Shown: in pieces, positions 51,325 to 58,899 of the stretch
Numbering within the stretch: position 1 is the stretch's first letter
Layout of the letters: the number at the start of each line of letters is the position of its first letter
DNA from: an uncultured Victivallis sp.
Lineage (GTDB): Bacteria > Verrucomicrobiota > Lentisphaeria > Victivallales > Victivallaceae
Reading direction: 5' to 3'
NCBI RefSeq assembly: GCF_944391105.1
Contig: NZ_CALXSK010000018.1
Location: 1 to 62,957 of the forward strand
DNA length: 62,957 nt
The notes under the pieces: generated by a model
The model's database searches: none
Seen by the model: the letters and a program-made list of their open reading frames with translations, nothing else
What the model was told of the DNA's origin: nothing
Position numbers and translations under genes: made by a program

Positions 51325-51726
51325 TTATTCGAACGCCTCCTGAAAACAGACTTCGATTCTTCGTGTGCGCGGCCCGTCGAATTCGCACAGATAAATCCCC
51401 TGCCATGTGCCGAGGCGCAGTTCGCCGTTCCGCACCGGAACGGTCAGCGAAAAGCCCATGAGCGACGCCTTCAAATGCGCGTCGCTGTTCCCCTCCATGT
51501 GGCGATAGAAACTCTCGTCGTGCGGGATGAGCGCGGCGAGTTTTGCGAGCAGGTCGTGCCTGACGTCCGGATCGGCGTTCTCGTTCACGGTCAGCGCCGC
51601 GGTGGTGTGCAGACTGTGCAGATGACAGATTCCGCACTTTAAATTCGCGGGCACGAGACGCGCGACCATGCCGCTGATGTCGACGAGTTCGCAGCGGTTT
51701 CGGGTTGTTACGGTCAGTTGAGGCAT
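51325..51726 (-). CDS. YjbQ/UPF0047 family protein
   Basis: 133 residues, the normal length. CHLHSLHTTAALTVNENADPDVRHDLL and HMEGNSDAHLKASLMG give the conserved His/Asn/Glu/Asp set of the family, and WQGIYLCEFDGPRTRRIEV is the usual C-terminus. Members show weak thiamine-phosphate synthase activity, but the true role is uncertain. It follows the proline-rich protein gene by 21 bases on the same strand. AGGA lies about ten bases upstream of the ATG. Confidence 0.92.
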   Translation of the reverse strand: MPQLTVTTRNRCELVDISGMVARLVPANLKCGICHLHSLHTTAALTVNENADPDVRHDLLAKLAALIPHDESFYRHMEGNSDAHLKASLMGFSLTVPVRNGELRLGTWQGIYLCEFDGPRTRRIEVCFQEAFE

Positions 51727-51747
51727 GATGTTTTCTTCCTGAATCGG

Positions 51748-52608
51748 TTATGATTCTTCTTTCATGGCGTTGATGACCTTCTGCATCGAACGGTAGACCG
51801 TGAATCCGGTCTGCGGCTTGAGTGTCTGAAGTTTCGAAAAGTTGAACGCGGAGCCTTCCCGTGCGGCCCGCGCGATCGAGAGTAGTTCGGCCATGACCTC
51901 CGGGGTCATGCCGGCCCGCCCGAACGCCTGAAGCATCGGCGGCGGAATCTCATGGGTACTTTCGATCCGGCAGAAGATTTCAAGGATCCGCTTCGATACG
52001 TCGTAATGGATTCCGGTGGAAGCCATTTCGCGCGCGGCGGAGTTCAACACCCCGTCGGGAATTTCGGCGTAGCGGAATGCCGCGTCATTCTCATCCGGTG
52101 CTTTCACGGTCTCGTGTTTCGGCCTGCGCGGCTTAAGTTCGTAGAGCGGTTCTTCCGGTTCCGGCGGGCGCGGGCGTTTCTGATCGGCGACCCGGCCGGG
52201 CGCCCACGGACGCGGCGCGGGACGGGATTTGTCCGGAGTCGGCTGAAGGATCGGGGTGTCCGGTACGGGTTCGATCGGGCGCGGCTTCTGCGGCGTTTCT
52301 GTTCTCTCCACAGGAGCCGGCGGCGGGATCGGGGTGTCGGGCACGGGTTCGATCCGAGAGGGAATTGCCGGGCTCGGCGGCTCGGGTGGCGGCTCTTCGA
52401 AGCGGGGTTTTTTCGCCGGAATTTTGACCGAGGCGTCTCCGAGAGTCGGCATCGGCGGCAGCGTCGGGTGTTTTGCATCGGGCATTTCGGGACGGTAATA
52501 GTCGCCGCCGAGGTCGCGCCGCCGCGTCATCGCCGCCAGTACGAGGACGAGCAGGAAGATCAGAAAAAAGAATCCCCCGACGACGGCCAGAATCAGCCCG
52601 TATGACAT
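51748..52608 (-). CDS. Membrane-anchored proline-rich protein, unknown
   Basis: 286 residues. One N-terminal membrane segment (about 4-27, LILAVVGGFFFLIFLLVLVLAAM) is followed by RRR, so the rest faces the cytoplasm. Residues 45-165 are rich in Pro, Glu and Arg, with two copies of IEPVPDTPI (about 85 and 112). The C-terminal 110 residues are helical and look folded (AREMASTGIHYDVSKRILEIFCRIES, MTPEVMAELLSIARAAREGSAFNFS). No known domain. AAGGAGGAGAGT fixes the start. A linker-anchored scaffold or adaptor is a guess. Confidence 0.75.
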   Translation of the reverse strand: MSYGLILAVVGGFFFLIFLLVLVLAAMTRRRDLGGDYYRPEMPDAKHPTLPPMPTLGDASVKIPAKKPRFEEPPPEPPSPAIPSRIEPVPDTPIPPPAPVERTETPQKPRPIEPVPDTPILQPTPDKSRPAPRPWAPGRVADQKRPRPPEPEEPLYELKPRRPKHETVKAPDENDAAFRYAEIPDGVLNSAAREMASTGIHYDVSKRILEIFCRIESTHEIPPPMLQAFGRAGMTPEVMAELLSIARAAREGSAFNFSKLQTLKPQTGFTVYRSMQKVINAMKEES

Positions 52609-52714
52609 ACTCTCCTCCTTTTCTCCGGAATGTTCCGCACCATTGTTTTCGGGATACAATACCCCGGAACGGAGGAAAAGCAAGGCCTTCCCCGGAAAAA
52701 CCGGGGATTTCCCG

Positions 52715-54544
52715 TCAATAATCCGGTTTGCTCCCGGTGGTGATCGTGTGTTTCCCGTTGCGGTAGGTGAGCGTGAATCCATCCGGTGTCCGCGTGTAAG
52801 GGAACACCTCGCCGGTCTCCGGATCGATCGGCAGCGCGGGCAGCAGCCCGGGCACGAGCGCTTCGAGCGTCTCCGGATAGCTTCCTTCAAGCGACCGGTA
52901 CAGCTTCAGCGCGAGCAGCGTCGGGAACAGAGTGTGTGCGACCTTCTCCCGCTTGAGGCTGGGCAGATAGTTTCCCGGGAAGTGATCGGATTGTTTCGTC
53001 TCACCGATCTTCGCGGCGGCGCGGAGTTCCGCGATCAAAGGCTGTGCCGCGACCCGCTCCCGCACCTGATTTGACACCAGCGAGATGACGAAGATCCGCT
53101 GGAAAAACGGCAGCGGCTGGTTGTGGAACGGATAGCCGAGCTCTTTCGGCCACCGGAGCGCCTGGGCGAGATAATTCGCCGTGAACTCCAGTTCGTCCGA
53201 AACCGTGTAATCGGTGTTGCGGAAATAATCGAGATAGCGGCGATACTCCTCCGCGTACTGCGGGCCGTCCGGCCCGAGCTGGACGAGATTTTTTGCCAGT
53301 ACGCTGTCGATGGCAATGCGCACGAGCCCGCTGAGCGTGAGCTTCGGCGCGGAATCGAGCGTTCGCCCCACCTCCTGTTCGAGCCGCAGGAACGGCAGAA
53401 TCCGGTCGTGTTTCCCCTGCCAGTGATAGACCGCCGCAGTGCCGCCGAGCTGGCGTGCCGCGCTGCGCAGAGTGTTCAACATGGGGAGAAAACCCCGCAG
53501 GTCATACTGTTCCGGGAAGAAGCTGCTGTGCGGCTTCAATGCCGCCGCCGCCGCGAAATACGCTTTCGCCTCCTGAGAATCGAGTTCCGCCGCGGCCATG
53601 TTCCGCATTTCCGGCGTGACCGGGGAGTCCGGCGCGGTCCAGGAATAGATCGATTCCAGCGGCAGTTCGATCCGCGGCTCGTGTTTGTCGTAGTGCTGAT
53701 ACCACGCTTCCGAATTCCGCAGCAGCGTCTGGAACGCTTCGGCTCCGGCTGGATCGTATGGAGCCTGGAACTCGAGCGGACGACCCGTCTGTTTCGCGAG
53801 TTCGAGCGCTCCGTTCGCGCGGAGGAGCGTCACTCCGCAGGCGATGCCGAAGAGCAGGAACGAACCCGCCGTTCCGACGGCGAAGTCGCGCAGCGCCCGC
53901 AGCGGTGTATTGCGTTCGCCGCGCCGCCGGAGAATCACGATCCAGCCAGCGAGCAGCGGAATCGCCGGGAGAAAACCGCAGCAGTAGGCGAGCCCGGGCC
54001 GGATGTACAGCAGCGTTTCCGGGACGGGCAGCGCCAGCGCGATCGCCGCCGAAAGTCCGCTGAGCGCCGGGGCGGTGAACAGCCATACGAGAAAGCCCGC
54101 GAGCAGCGAACGCCCGGTGGTTTTTCCGATCGCGCGCCCCGCCAGGCCCGACAGATAGAAGTAGAGCGTGATTGCCAGGAGGCAGCCGATGTAGACCAGG
54201 TGATAAAGCCGCAGGAACTCTCCATATCCCTCCAGGGTGCAAAGCAAACGGTAATCGTTCGGGACATGGGTACACCAGATTCCGAGCCCGATGGCGAGGA
54301 CCACCGGCGGAAGAAGTGCGGCAAGACATTTCGCCGTGCTCCGCTCCGGCGCCTCCCGGGAGAAGAATACGCCGAACACCCACGCCGCGACTCCGAGCCC
54401 GGGAATGAGAAGATTGGTACGGACGTTCAGGGATGGATTCCACGCGAGGAGCAGGATGACTATCACCAGCAGCGGCACAAGGCCGACGATCACCGGAATG
54501 AGATTGCGTTTCCAGACTTCGAGGATCTCTTTCAGGAACTTCAT
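52715..54544 (-). CDS. Polytopic membrane protein, unknown
   Basis: 609 residues. About seven hydrophobic segments fill residues 12-245. The C-terminal 360 residues are soluble and mainly helical, ending in SYPETLEALVPGLLPALPIDPETGEVFPYTRT and GFTLTYRNGKH. That tail resembles the end of PulG-type pseudopilins and related envelope proteins (YPxTLxxLVP, PxDPxTGxxxxY). GGGAGGTGG precedes the ATG, and a good promoter lies at 54584-54612, so the gene appears to be transcribed on its own. Role unknown. Confidence 0.75.
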   Translation of the reverse strand: MKFLKEILEVWKRNLIPVIVGLVPLLVIVILLLAWNPSLNVRTNLLIPGLGVAAWVFGVFFSREAPERSTAKCLAALLPPVVLAIGLGIWCTHVPNDYRLLCTLEGYGEFLRLYHLVYIGCLLAITLYFYLSGLAGRAIGKTTGRSLLAGFLVWLFTAPALSGLSAAIALALPVPETLLYIRPGLAYCCGFLPAIPLLAGWIVILRRRGERNTPLRALRDFAVGTAGSFLLFGIACGVTLLRANGALELAKQTGRPLEFQAPYDPAGAEAFQTLLRNSEAWYQHYDKHEPRIELPLESIYSWTAPDSPVTPEMRNMAAAELDSQEAKAYFAAAAALKPHSSFFPEQYDLRGFLPMLNTLRSAARQLGGTAAVYHWQGKHDRILPFLRLEQEVGRTLDSAPKLTLSGLVRIAIDSVLAKNLVQLGPDGPQYAEEYRRYLDYFRNTDYTVSDELEFTANYLAQALRWPKELGYPFHNQPLPFFQRIFVISLVSNQVRERVAAQPLIAELRAAAKIGETKQSDHFPGNYLPSLKREKVAHTLFPTLLALKLYRSLEGSYPETLEALVPGLLPALPIDPETGEVFPYTRTPDGFTLTYRNGKHTITTGSKPDY

Positions 54545-54583
54545 CTTCCACCTCCCTGCCGCTGTTATGTATTTCCCGAGGAT

Positions 54584-54612
54584 AAGATAGCATGCGGGGA
54601 AGGGGTTGTCAA
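54584..54612 (-). promoter_or_regulatory. Promoter of the polytopic membrane protein gene
   Basis: Minus strand TTGACA, 17 bases, TATCTT, about 40 bases upstream of the start. Confidence 0.6.
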
Positions 54613-54630
54613 ACTTCCCTCTTCAGATTT

Positions 54631-56538
54631 TCACTCGTGGCGGTGCGGGATGCCGAGGCGGCGGATCTTCTCCACTGCGGCGGGATCCGCCGTCGGCCGG
54701 TCGTCGCGCGGCCACACCTGCACGAAACCGATCTCCTTGAAGTGGTACTGCTCGACATCGTCGCACCGGTAGGCGTGGTACGGCCATGGCTGGAGTCCGC
54801 GCCGCATCTTCTCCTGAAGCTCGGAAAAGTGATGCTCGTAAATCCCGCGCGGCAGCGAACCTGTTTCACGGCAGAGCGTCGCGGCCAGGCCGATCACCTC
54901 GCCGAGCGCTCCGAGCGTCCGCATGACCCGGACACAGGAAAACGCCACGTGCGAGACGCTGATGTGGCGCCCTCCGAGAAAGAGGTTTTCCGCATCGCGC
55001 GCGTAAAGACAACGGTACGGTACCGGGTAGGGCGCTTCGATGCCGCGATGGTATGCGCACGAGCGGAACGGTTCCGGAAACTGTTCCTCGTTCGCCGGTT
55101 CCGGCAGATGCAGATCGAGATTCCAGCTCATCGCGGCGGTCGCATCCGGGTAGGGCACGTGATTCTCGATGTCGTTCTGAGTCAGTACGAGGTCGCCGAT
55201 CACCCGGCAGCTCTCACGCTTGCCGCCGCAGGAGGAAACCCACGCGAGCGCTTCCCGCGACCATTCGGCGCTCCGCTTCGAGCGGTTCTTGAGATAACTC
55301 CAGTTCGAGTAGATTGCGAGCAGCCCGTAGTCGCGGATCCGTTCGATCTCCTCGATCTGGTCGCGCCGGAATCCGGTCTCCTGCTCCCAGTCGCCGCCGC
55401 GGACATAGAGCACTTTCGATTCATCGAAATCGAGCGCCCAGTCGAGTTCGGGGAAGGGGGCTTCCTCCTTTCGCTTTTCCGAGTACCAGAGCACCGAGTG
55501 ACCCATCACGAGCCGGTCGGCCTGTTCCGGCGCGAGCGATTCGTGAAACCGGCTTTTCGCCTCACGGCCGTACATGACCTCGCACCCGGCCCGGCGCGCA
55601 AGTTCGGCGTCTCCCGTACAGTCTGCGAAGAGAGGCGCCCGGTAACGGGTCTCCGTTCCGCTGCGCAGGTCGCGCGCGATGACTGCGGCGATCCGCTTCG
55701 GGTGTTCCGGATCCATCTCCAGCCCGACGACCCTGGTGTTGAGCAGCAGTCTGCACTTGTTCCAGCTCAGGTGTGAAATCGCAATCGTCTTGCGCGCATC
55801 CTCGTACCACTCGGCCGGATAGGTTGCGCCCGAACCCGCGACCGGTTCGATCTGGGAGACGATCCAGCCGATTTCCGGATACGGTTCGAGTCTGGCGAAT
55901 CCGCCCATGCCGACCCGGATCTCGGAGCTGTTGCAGCCGCCCGGAACCGGACGATCCTGGATCAGGAGCACACGCGAATCGGTGCGCGCCGCCGCGATGG
56001 CGCAGCAGATTCCCGCGATGCCGCCGCCGACGACGATGAGATCATACTCCTCCGGCGCATCCGCAACGACCGTCCCGCAGAGACGGCGCCGGAAAACCGC
56101 GAGCTCCTCCGGCTCGTCCGGCGGAACGGTTTCCGCCGTCGTCAGGTAAAGTGCGTCACAGCGGCCGTTGAAGCCGTTCAGGTCGTGCAGCGAGAGTTCG
56201 ATCTCCCCGGCGTCGAGCCGCAGTGAACCGGCTTTCCGCCAGCTCCAGTCCGGGGAGCCGTCCCCGAGCGTCGCCGGCAGTTCCATCCCGTTGACGGCCA
56301 CCCGGAAGAGCCCCGCCGCCTTGTCCGGCTTCCAGACCGCCACCCAGTTGCGTGTGCGTGCCCAGATGTGCCAGAGTCCCGATTCCGGGATGCGGCAGCG
56401 CGTGCGCGCATCTGCGACCGGCACGCCCATTCCATGCGCCATGAGATAGGCCGATCCGACCTGCGCATACGACTGCGGATCGACGACCCAGCCGCCAGGT
56501 TCTTCGAACTCTTCCGCTTCCAGAAAAATTTCCGCCAT
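54631..56538 (-). CDS. FAD-dependent oxidoreductase with N-terminal beta-sandwich domain
   Basis: 635 residues. Residues 1-140 look like a carbohydrate-binding-type beta-sandwich (EAEEFEEPGGW, SGLWHIWARTRNW, DWSWRKAGSLRLDAGEIELSLHDL). Residues 165-600 are an FAD-binding enzyme: DLIVVGGGIAGICCAIAAA holds GxGxxG (171-176), PVPGGCNSSEIRVG follows, and LFADCTGDAELARRAG and FLGGRHISVSHVAF are typical of the FAD_oxidored group found beside polysaccharide genes. No signal peptide is evident. ATG 56538 is chosen over GTG 56544 because AAGGAG is seven bases away. It follows the IclR gene by two bases. Substrate unknown. Confidence 0.85.
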   Translation of the reverse strand: MAEIFLEAEEFEEPGGWVVDPQSYAQVGSAYLMAHGMGVPVADARTRCRIPESGLWHIWARTRNWVAVWKPDKAAGLFRVAVNGMELPATLGDGSPDWSWRKAGSLRLDAGEIELSLHDLNGFNGRCDALYLTTAETVPPDEPEELAVFRRRLCGTVVADAPEEYDLIVVGGGIAGICCAIAAARTDSRVLLIQDRPVPGGCNSSEIRVGMGGFARLEPYPEIGWIVSQIEPVAGSGATYPAEWYEDARKTIAISHLSWNKCRLLLNTRVVGLEMDPEHPKRIAAVIARDLRSGTETRYRAPLFADCTGDAELARRAGCEVMYGREAKSRFHESLAPEQADRLVMGHSVLWYSEKRKEEAPFPELDWALDFDESKVLYVRGGDWEQETGFRRDQIEEIERIRDYGLLAIYSNWSYLKNRSKRSAEWSREALAWVSSCGGKRESCRVIGDLVLTQNDIENHVPYPDATAAMSWNLDLHLPEPANEEQFPEPFRSCAYHRGIEAPYPVPYRCLYARDAENLFLGGRHISVSHVAFSCVRVMRTLGALGEVIGLAATLCRETGSLPRGIYEHHFSELQEKMRRGLQPWPYHAYRCDDVEQYHFKEIGFVQVWPRDDRPTADPAAVEKIRRLGIPHRHE

Positions 56539-56540
56539 AC

Positions 56541-57311
56541 TCACACTCCTTCCGTGACCAAATTCCGGGTGATCGCGTCCGCCGCGCGGCGAACCTCTCT
56601 GCCGGTTTGTTCGAGTTTCTCATCCCCGAGCCGGGACCGGGGGGCGCTGATCCAGATCGCCGCGACCGGGCGGCCGTTGCGGTCGAAAACCGGAGCTCCG
56701 GCACAGCGGATTTCCTCGAGCTCCTCGCCCCGGTCGAAGGCGACTCCGTTTGCCCGCACGGTTTCCAGTTCATGTGCGAAAGCGGTCGCGTTGTCAAGAG
56801 TCGCGGCGGTGAATCGCGTGAACGGATAATCGCGCAGGAGTTCTTCCCGTTCGCGTTCCGGCAGAAATGCGAGAATCGCTTTGCCCGGCGCCGCCGTGTG
56901 CAGCGGAAAATGGTGGCCGATCTGCACCGTCACCTTGACCGGTTGCGTCGACACCACTTCATCGATCACGACTCCCTCCCGCCCGTAAAGTACGGCCAGA
57001 AACGCTGTTTCTCCGGTCCGGTCGCGCAGTTTGCGCAGCTGCCCGGAAGCCTGTTGCGTCAGTCCCGCTTCGTCGATCGAACGGTAGCCGAGAGAAAGCA
57101 GTTTGCGGCTCAGCCGGTAGCGGTCACCCTCTTCTCTTTCCACGTAGTGGAGATGCACGAGCGTCGAGAGCAGCCGGTAGAGACTCGCAGACGGAAGTTG
57201 AAGCGTTCCCAGTTCCGCTGTCGTGACTCCGCCCGGATGGGCCGCCAGATATTCCAGAAGCCGTAATCCGCGTTCGAGCGCCGGAACCAGATAGGGTGTT
57301 TCCGAAGACAT
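56541..57311 (-). CDS. IclR-family transcriptional regulator
   Basis: 256 residues. The winged helix (VPALERGLRLLEYLAAHPGGVTTAELGTLQLPSASLYRLLSTL) is followed by the IclR effector domain (VTVQIGHHFPLHTAAPGKAILAFL, IRCAGAPVFDRNGRPVAAIWISAP). It is cotranscribed with the FAD oxidoreductase and probably controls it. The upstream open frame to 57935 is antisense to the radical SAM gene region and lacks a start context. AAGGAG AAAACG ATG sets the start. Confidence 0.92.
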   Translation of the reverse strand: MSSETPYLVPALERGLRLLEYLAAHPGGVTTAELGTLQLPSASLYRLLSTLVHLHYVEREEGDRYRLSRKLLSLGYRSIDEAGLTQQASGQLRKLRDRTGETAFLAVLYGREGVVIDEVVSTQPVKVTVQIGHHFPLHTAAPGKAILAFLPEREREELLRDYPFTRFTAATLDNATAFAHELETVRANGVAFDRGEELEEIRCAGAPVFDRNGRPVAAIWISAPRSRLGDEKLEQTGREVRRAADAITRNLVTEGV

Positions 57312-57342
57312 CGTTTTCTCCTTGCCGGAAATGTTTTGTTTT

Positions 57343-57371
57343 AAGATATCACATATGAAGTGCAATATCAA
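57343..57371 (-). promoter_or_regulatory. Promoter of the second IclR gene
   Basis: Minus strand TTGATA, 17 bases, TATCTT, about 30 bases upstream of the start. TGATAT occurs twice in it and might be an operator half-site. Confidence 0.4.
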
Positions 57372-57412
57372 TAGTGAAAACGAGAGAAAGGCGAAAAAAT
57401 CCGCTTTCCCCG

Positions 57413-58765
57413 TTAGAGGTCGAGCACTTTTTCGAGCAGCCGGGAGGCGGGCGCGAGCCGATGGAGGCGGATCAGCAGATTCCAGAGCGGATCGACCTTT
57501 TTCCAGGCGGCGGAGTAGCCCGCGTGGCGCAGCGCTTTCAGCCACGACGGCTGGTGCGACGCGCCGCGCAGAATGTTGCGCCAGCGGTAGAACTCCCGGT
57601 AGCTCCGCCAGTATCCCGCTTCGAGCTCTTCCGGAGACAGGTGGTCGTGGCGGATCACCGCGTGGCGCGTGTCGTAACGCTCCCAGTCGCGGTGCAGCAG
57701 CCGCCCCTCCCGCTCCATCTCCCGGAAGAACGGCGTGCCGGGGTAGGGGGTCGCGAGATGGAACGTCGCGCTCTCGATCCCGGTTGAAACCGCCCATTCG
57801 ACCGTCCGGTCGAACACGTCCGCGCGGTCCGCCGGGAGCCCGAAGACGAAACTTGCGTTGACCATGATTCCGTGCGCGTGAAGCCGCCGGACGGTTTCGG
57901 CGTATTCGTCGATGCGGTTGATCGTCTTGTGACATGCCGCGAGCGACTCCGGATTCAGCGACTCGAAGCCGATGAAGAGACTGCGCAGACCCGCCTCCGC
58001 CGCCGCCTTGAGCAGTGCGTCATTTTGCAGCGAACGGACGGTCGCCGCCCCCTGGAAGAGCCTCTTCATGCCGCGCATTCCTGTAAAAAGTTCGCGGACA
58101 AAGCGTTCCGAGCCGAAGAGGTTGTCGTCGAGAAAGAACAAGTGGCGTCCCGGCAGCGACTCGATCTCCGCGAGTGCCCGGTCGACCGGCGCGGTGTAGA
58201 ACTGTTTTCCGCCCGCGAAGAAGTTCCGCGTGTAGCAGAAGTCGCAGCTCTGCGGACACCCGCGCGAGACGACGATCGAGTTCGGCGCGAGGTAGTTCCG
58301 CCGTTTGATGAGGTCGCGGCGGACCGGCGGGACGGTTTCGAGTGTCCGAACCTGATCGGTGTAGATCTTCCGGGTGTTCCGGCGGCGGAAGTCGCGCAGA
58401 AACTCCGGCCACGCCGCGTGAGCGGGGCCGAGTACGACTGCGTCGGCATGCCGCAGCGCCTCTTCCGGCAGCGAGGTCGGGTGAAGGCCGCCCATGACAA
58501 CGAAAATTCCGCGCGCGCGATAGCGGTCCGCCATCGCATACGCACGGTGCGCGCTCGTGATGTAGACCTCGATCGCCACGAGATCGGGCTCGCCGTCCTC
58601 CGGAACCGGTTCGACATGCTGATCGTAAAGTTCGATTTCGTCGTCCGGTTCGAGATATCCAGCGAGCGTCGCAAGTCCGAGTGGAGGAAAGAGCGCGTAT
58701 TTGATCGGGCGGAAGAGTCCTCTTTCCGCCTCTGCCAGCGCCGGGAGAATGAACCTGATCCGCAA
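57413..58765 (-). CDS. Radical SAM protein with B12-binding-like N-terminal domain
   Basis: 450 residues. The N-terminal Rossmann-like domain (1-140: PPLGLATLAGYLEPDDEIELYDQHVEP, GIFVVMGGLHPTSLPEEALRHADAVV) resembles cobalamin-binding domains of this class. SRGCPQSCDFCY gives Cys170, Cys174 and Cys177 of the 4Fe-4S cluster. FFLDDNLFG, FIGFESLNPESL and VFGLPADRADVF are the usual barrel motifs. Members include BchE-like cyclases, hopanoid or lipid methylases and uncharacterised enzymes; no substrate is evident. The start is TTG 58765, backed by GGAGGG just upstream. It stands alone with its own promoter. Confidence 0.9.
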   Translation of the reverse strand: MRIRFILPALAEAERGLFRPIKYALFPPLGLATLAGYLEPDDEIELYDQHVEPVPEDGEPDLVAIEVYITSAHRAYAMADRYRARGIFVVMGGLHPTSLPEEALRHADAVVLGPAHAAWPEFLRDFRRRNTRKIYTDQVRTLETVPPVRRDLIKRRNYLAPNSIVVSRGCPQSCDFCYTRNFFAGGKQFYTAPVDRALAEIESLPGRHLFFLDDNLFGSERFVRELFTGMRGMKRLFQGAATVRSLQNDALLKAAAEAGLRSLFIGFESLNPESLAACHKTINRIDEYAETVRRLHAHGIMVNASFVFGLPADRADVFDRTVEWAVSTGIESATFHLATPYPGTPFFREMEREGRLLHRDWERYDTRHAVIRHDHLSPEELEAGYWRSYREFYRWRNILRGASHQPSWLKALRHAGYSAAWKKVDPLWNLLIRLHRLAPASRLLEKVLDL

Positions 58766-58812
58766 TTCGCCCTCCGTTGTGGTGGATATCGATGGTGAAT
58801 CTTTTTTTCGAT

Positions 58813-58840
58813 ACTATGCCACGGCAGTGCGGATTGTCAA
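58813..58840 (-). promoter_or_regulatory. Promoter of the radical SAM gene
   Basis: Minus strand TTGACA, 16 bases, CATAGT, about 40 bases upstream of the TTG start. Confidence 0.5.
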
Positions 58841-58846
58841 GCCGGG

Positions 58847-58882
58847 AAGAAGAAAAGGACGGGTTTTTCCTTCCCGTCCTTT
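58847..58882 (-). terminator. Terminator after the GH-A glycosidase gene
   Basis: AAAGGACGGG and CCCGTCCTTT form a perfect 10-bp stem around a 9-base loop, followed by TTCTTCTT on the minus strand. It is 18 bases after the stop at 58900. Confidence 0.75.
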
Positions 58883-58899
58883 CCGGTGCTGACGAAGGA

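Noticed and set aside
51233..51637. Extension of the CsgG-like protein by 135 codons
   Set aside because: The extension runs antisense-like through the yjbQ region. The start at 51232 has GGGGAGAG and is followed by a signal sequence.
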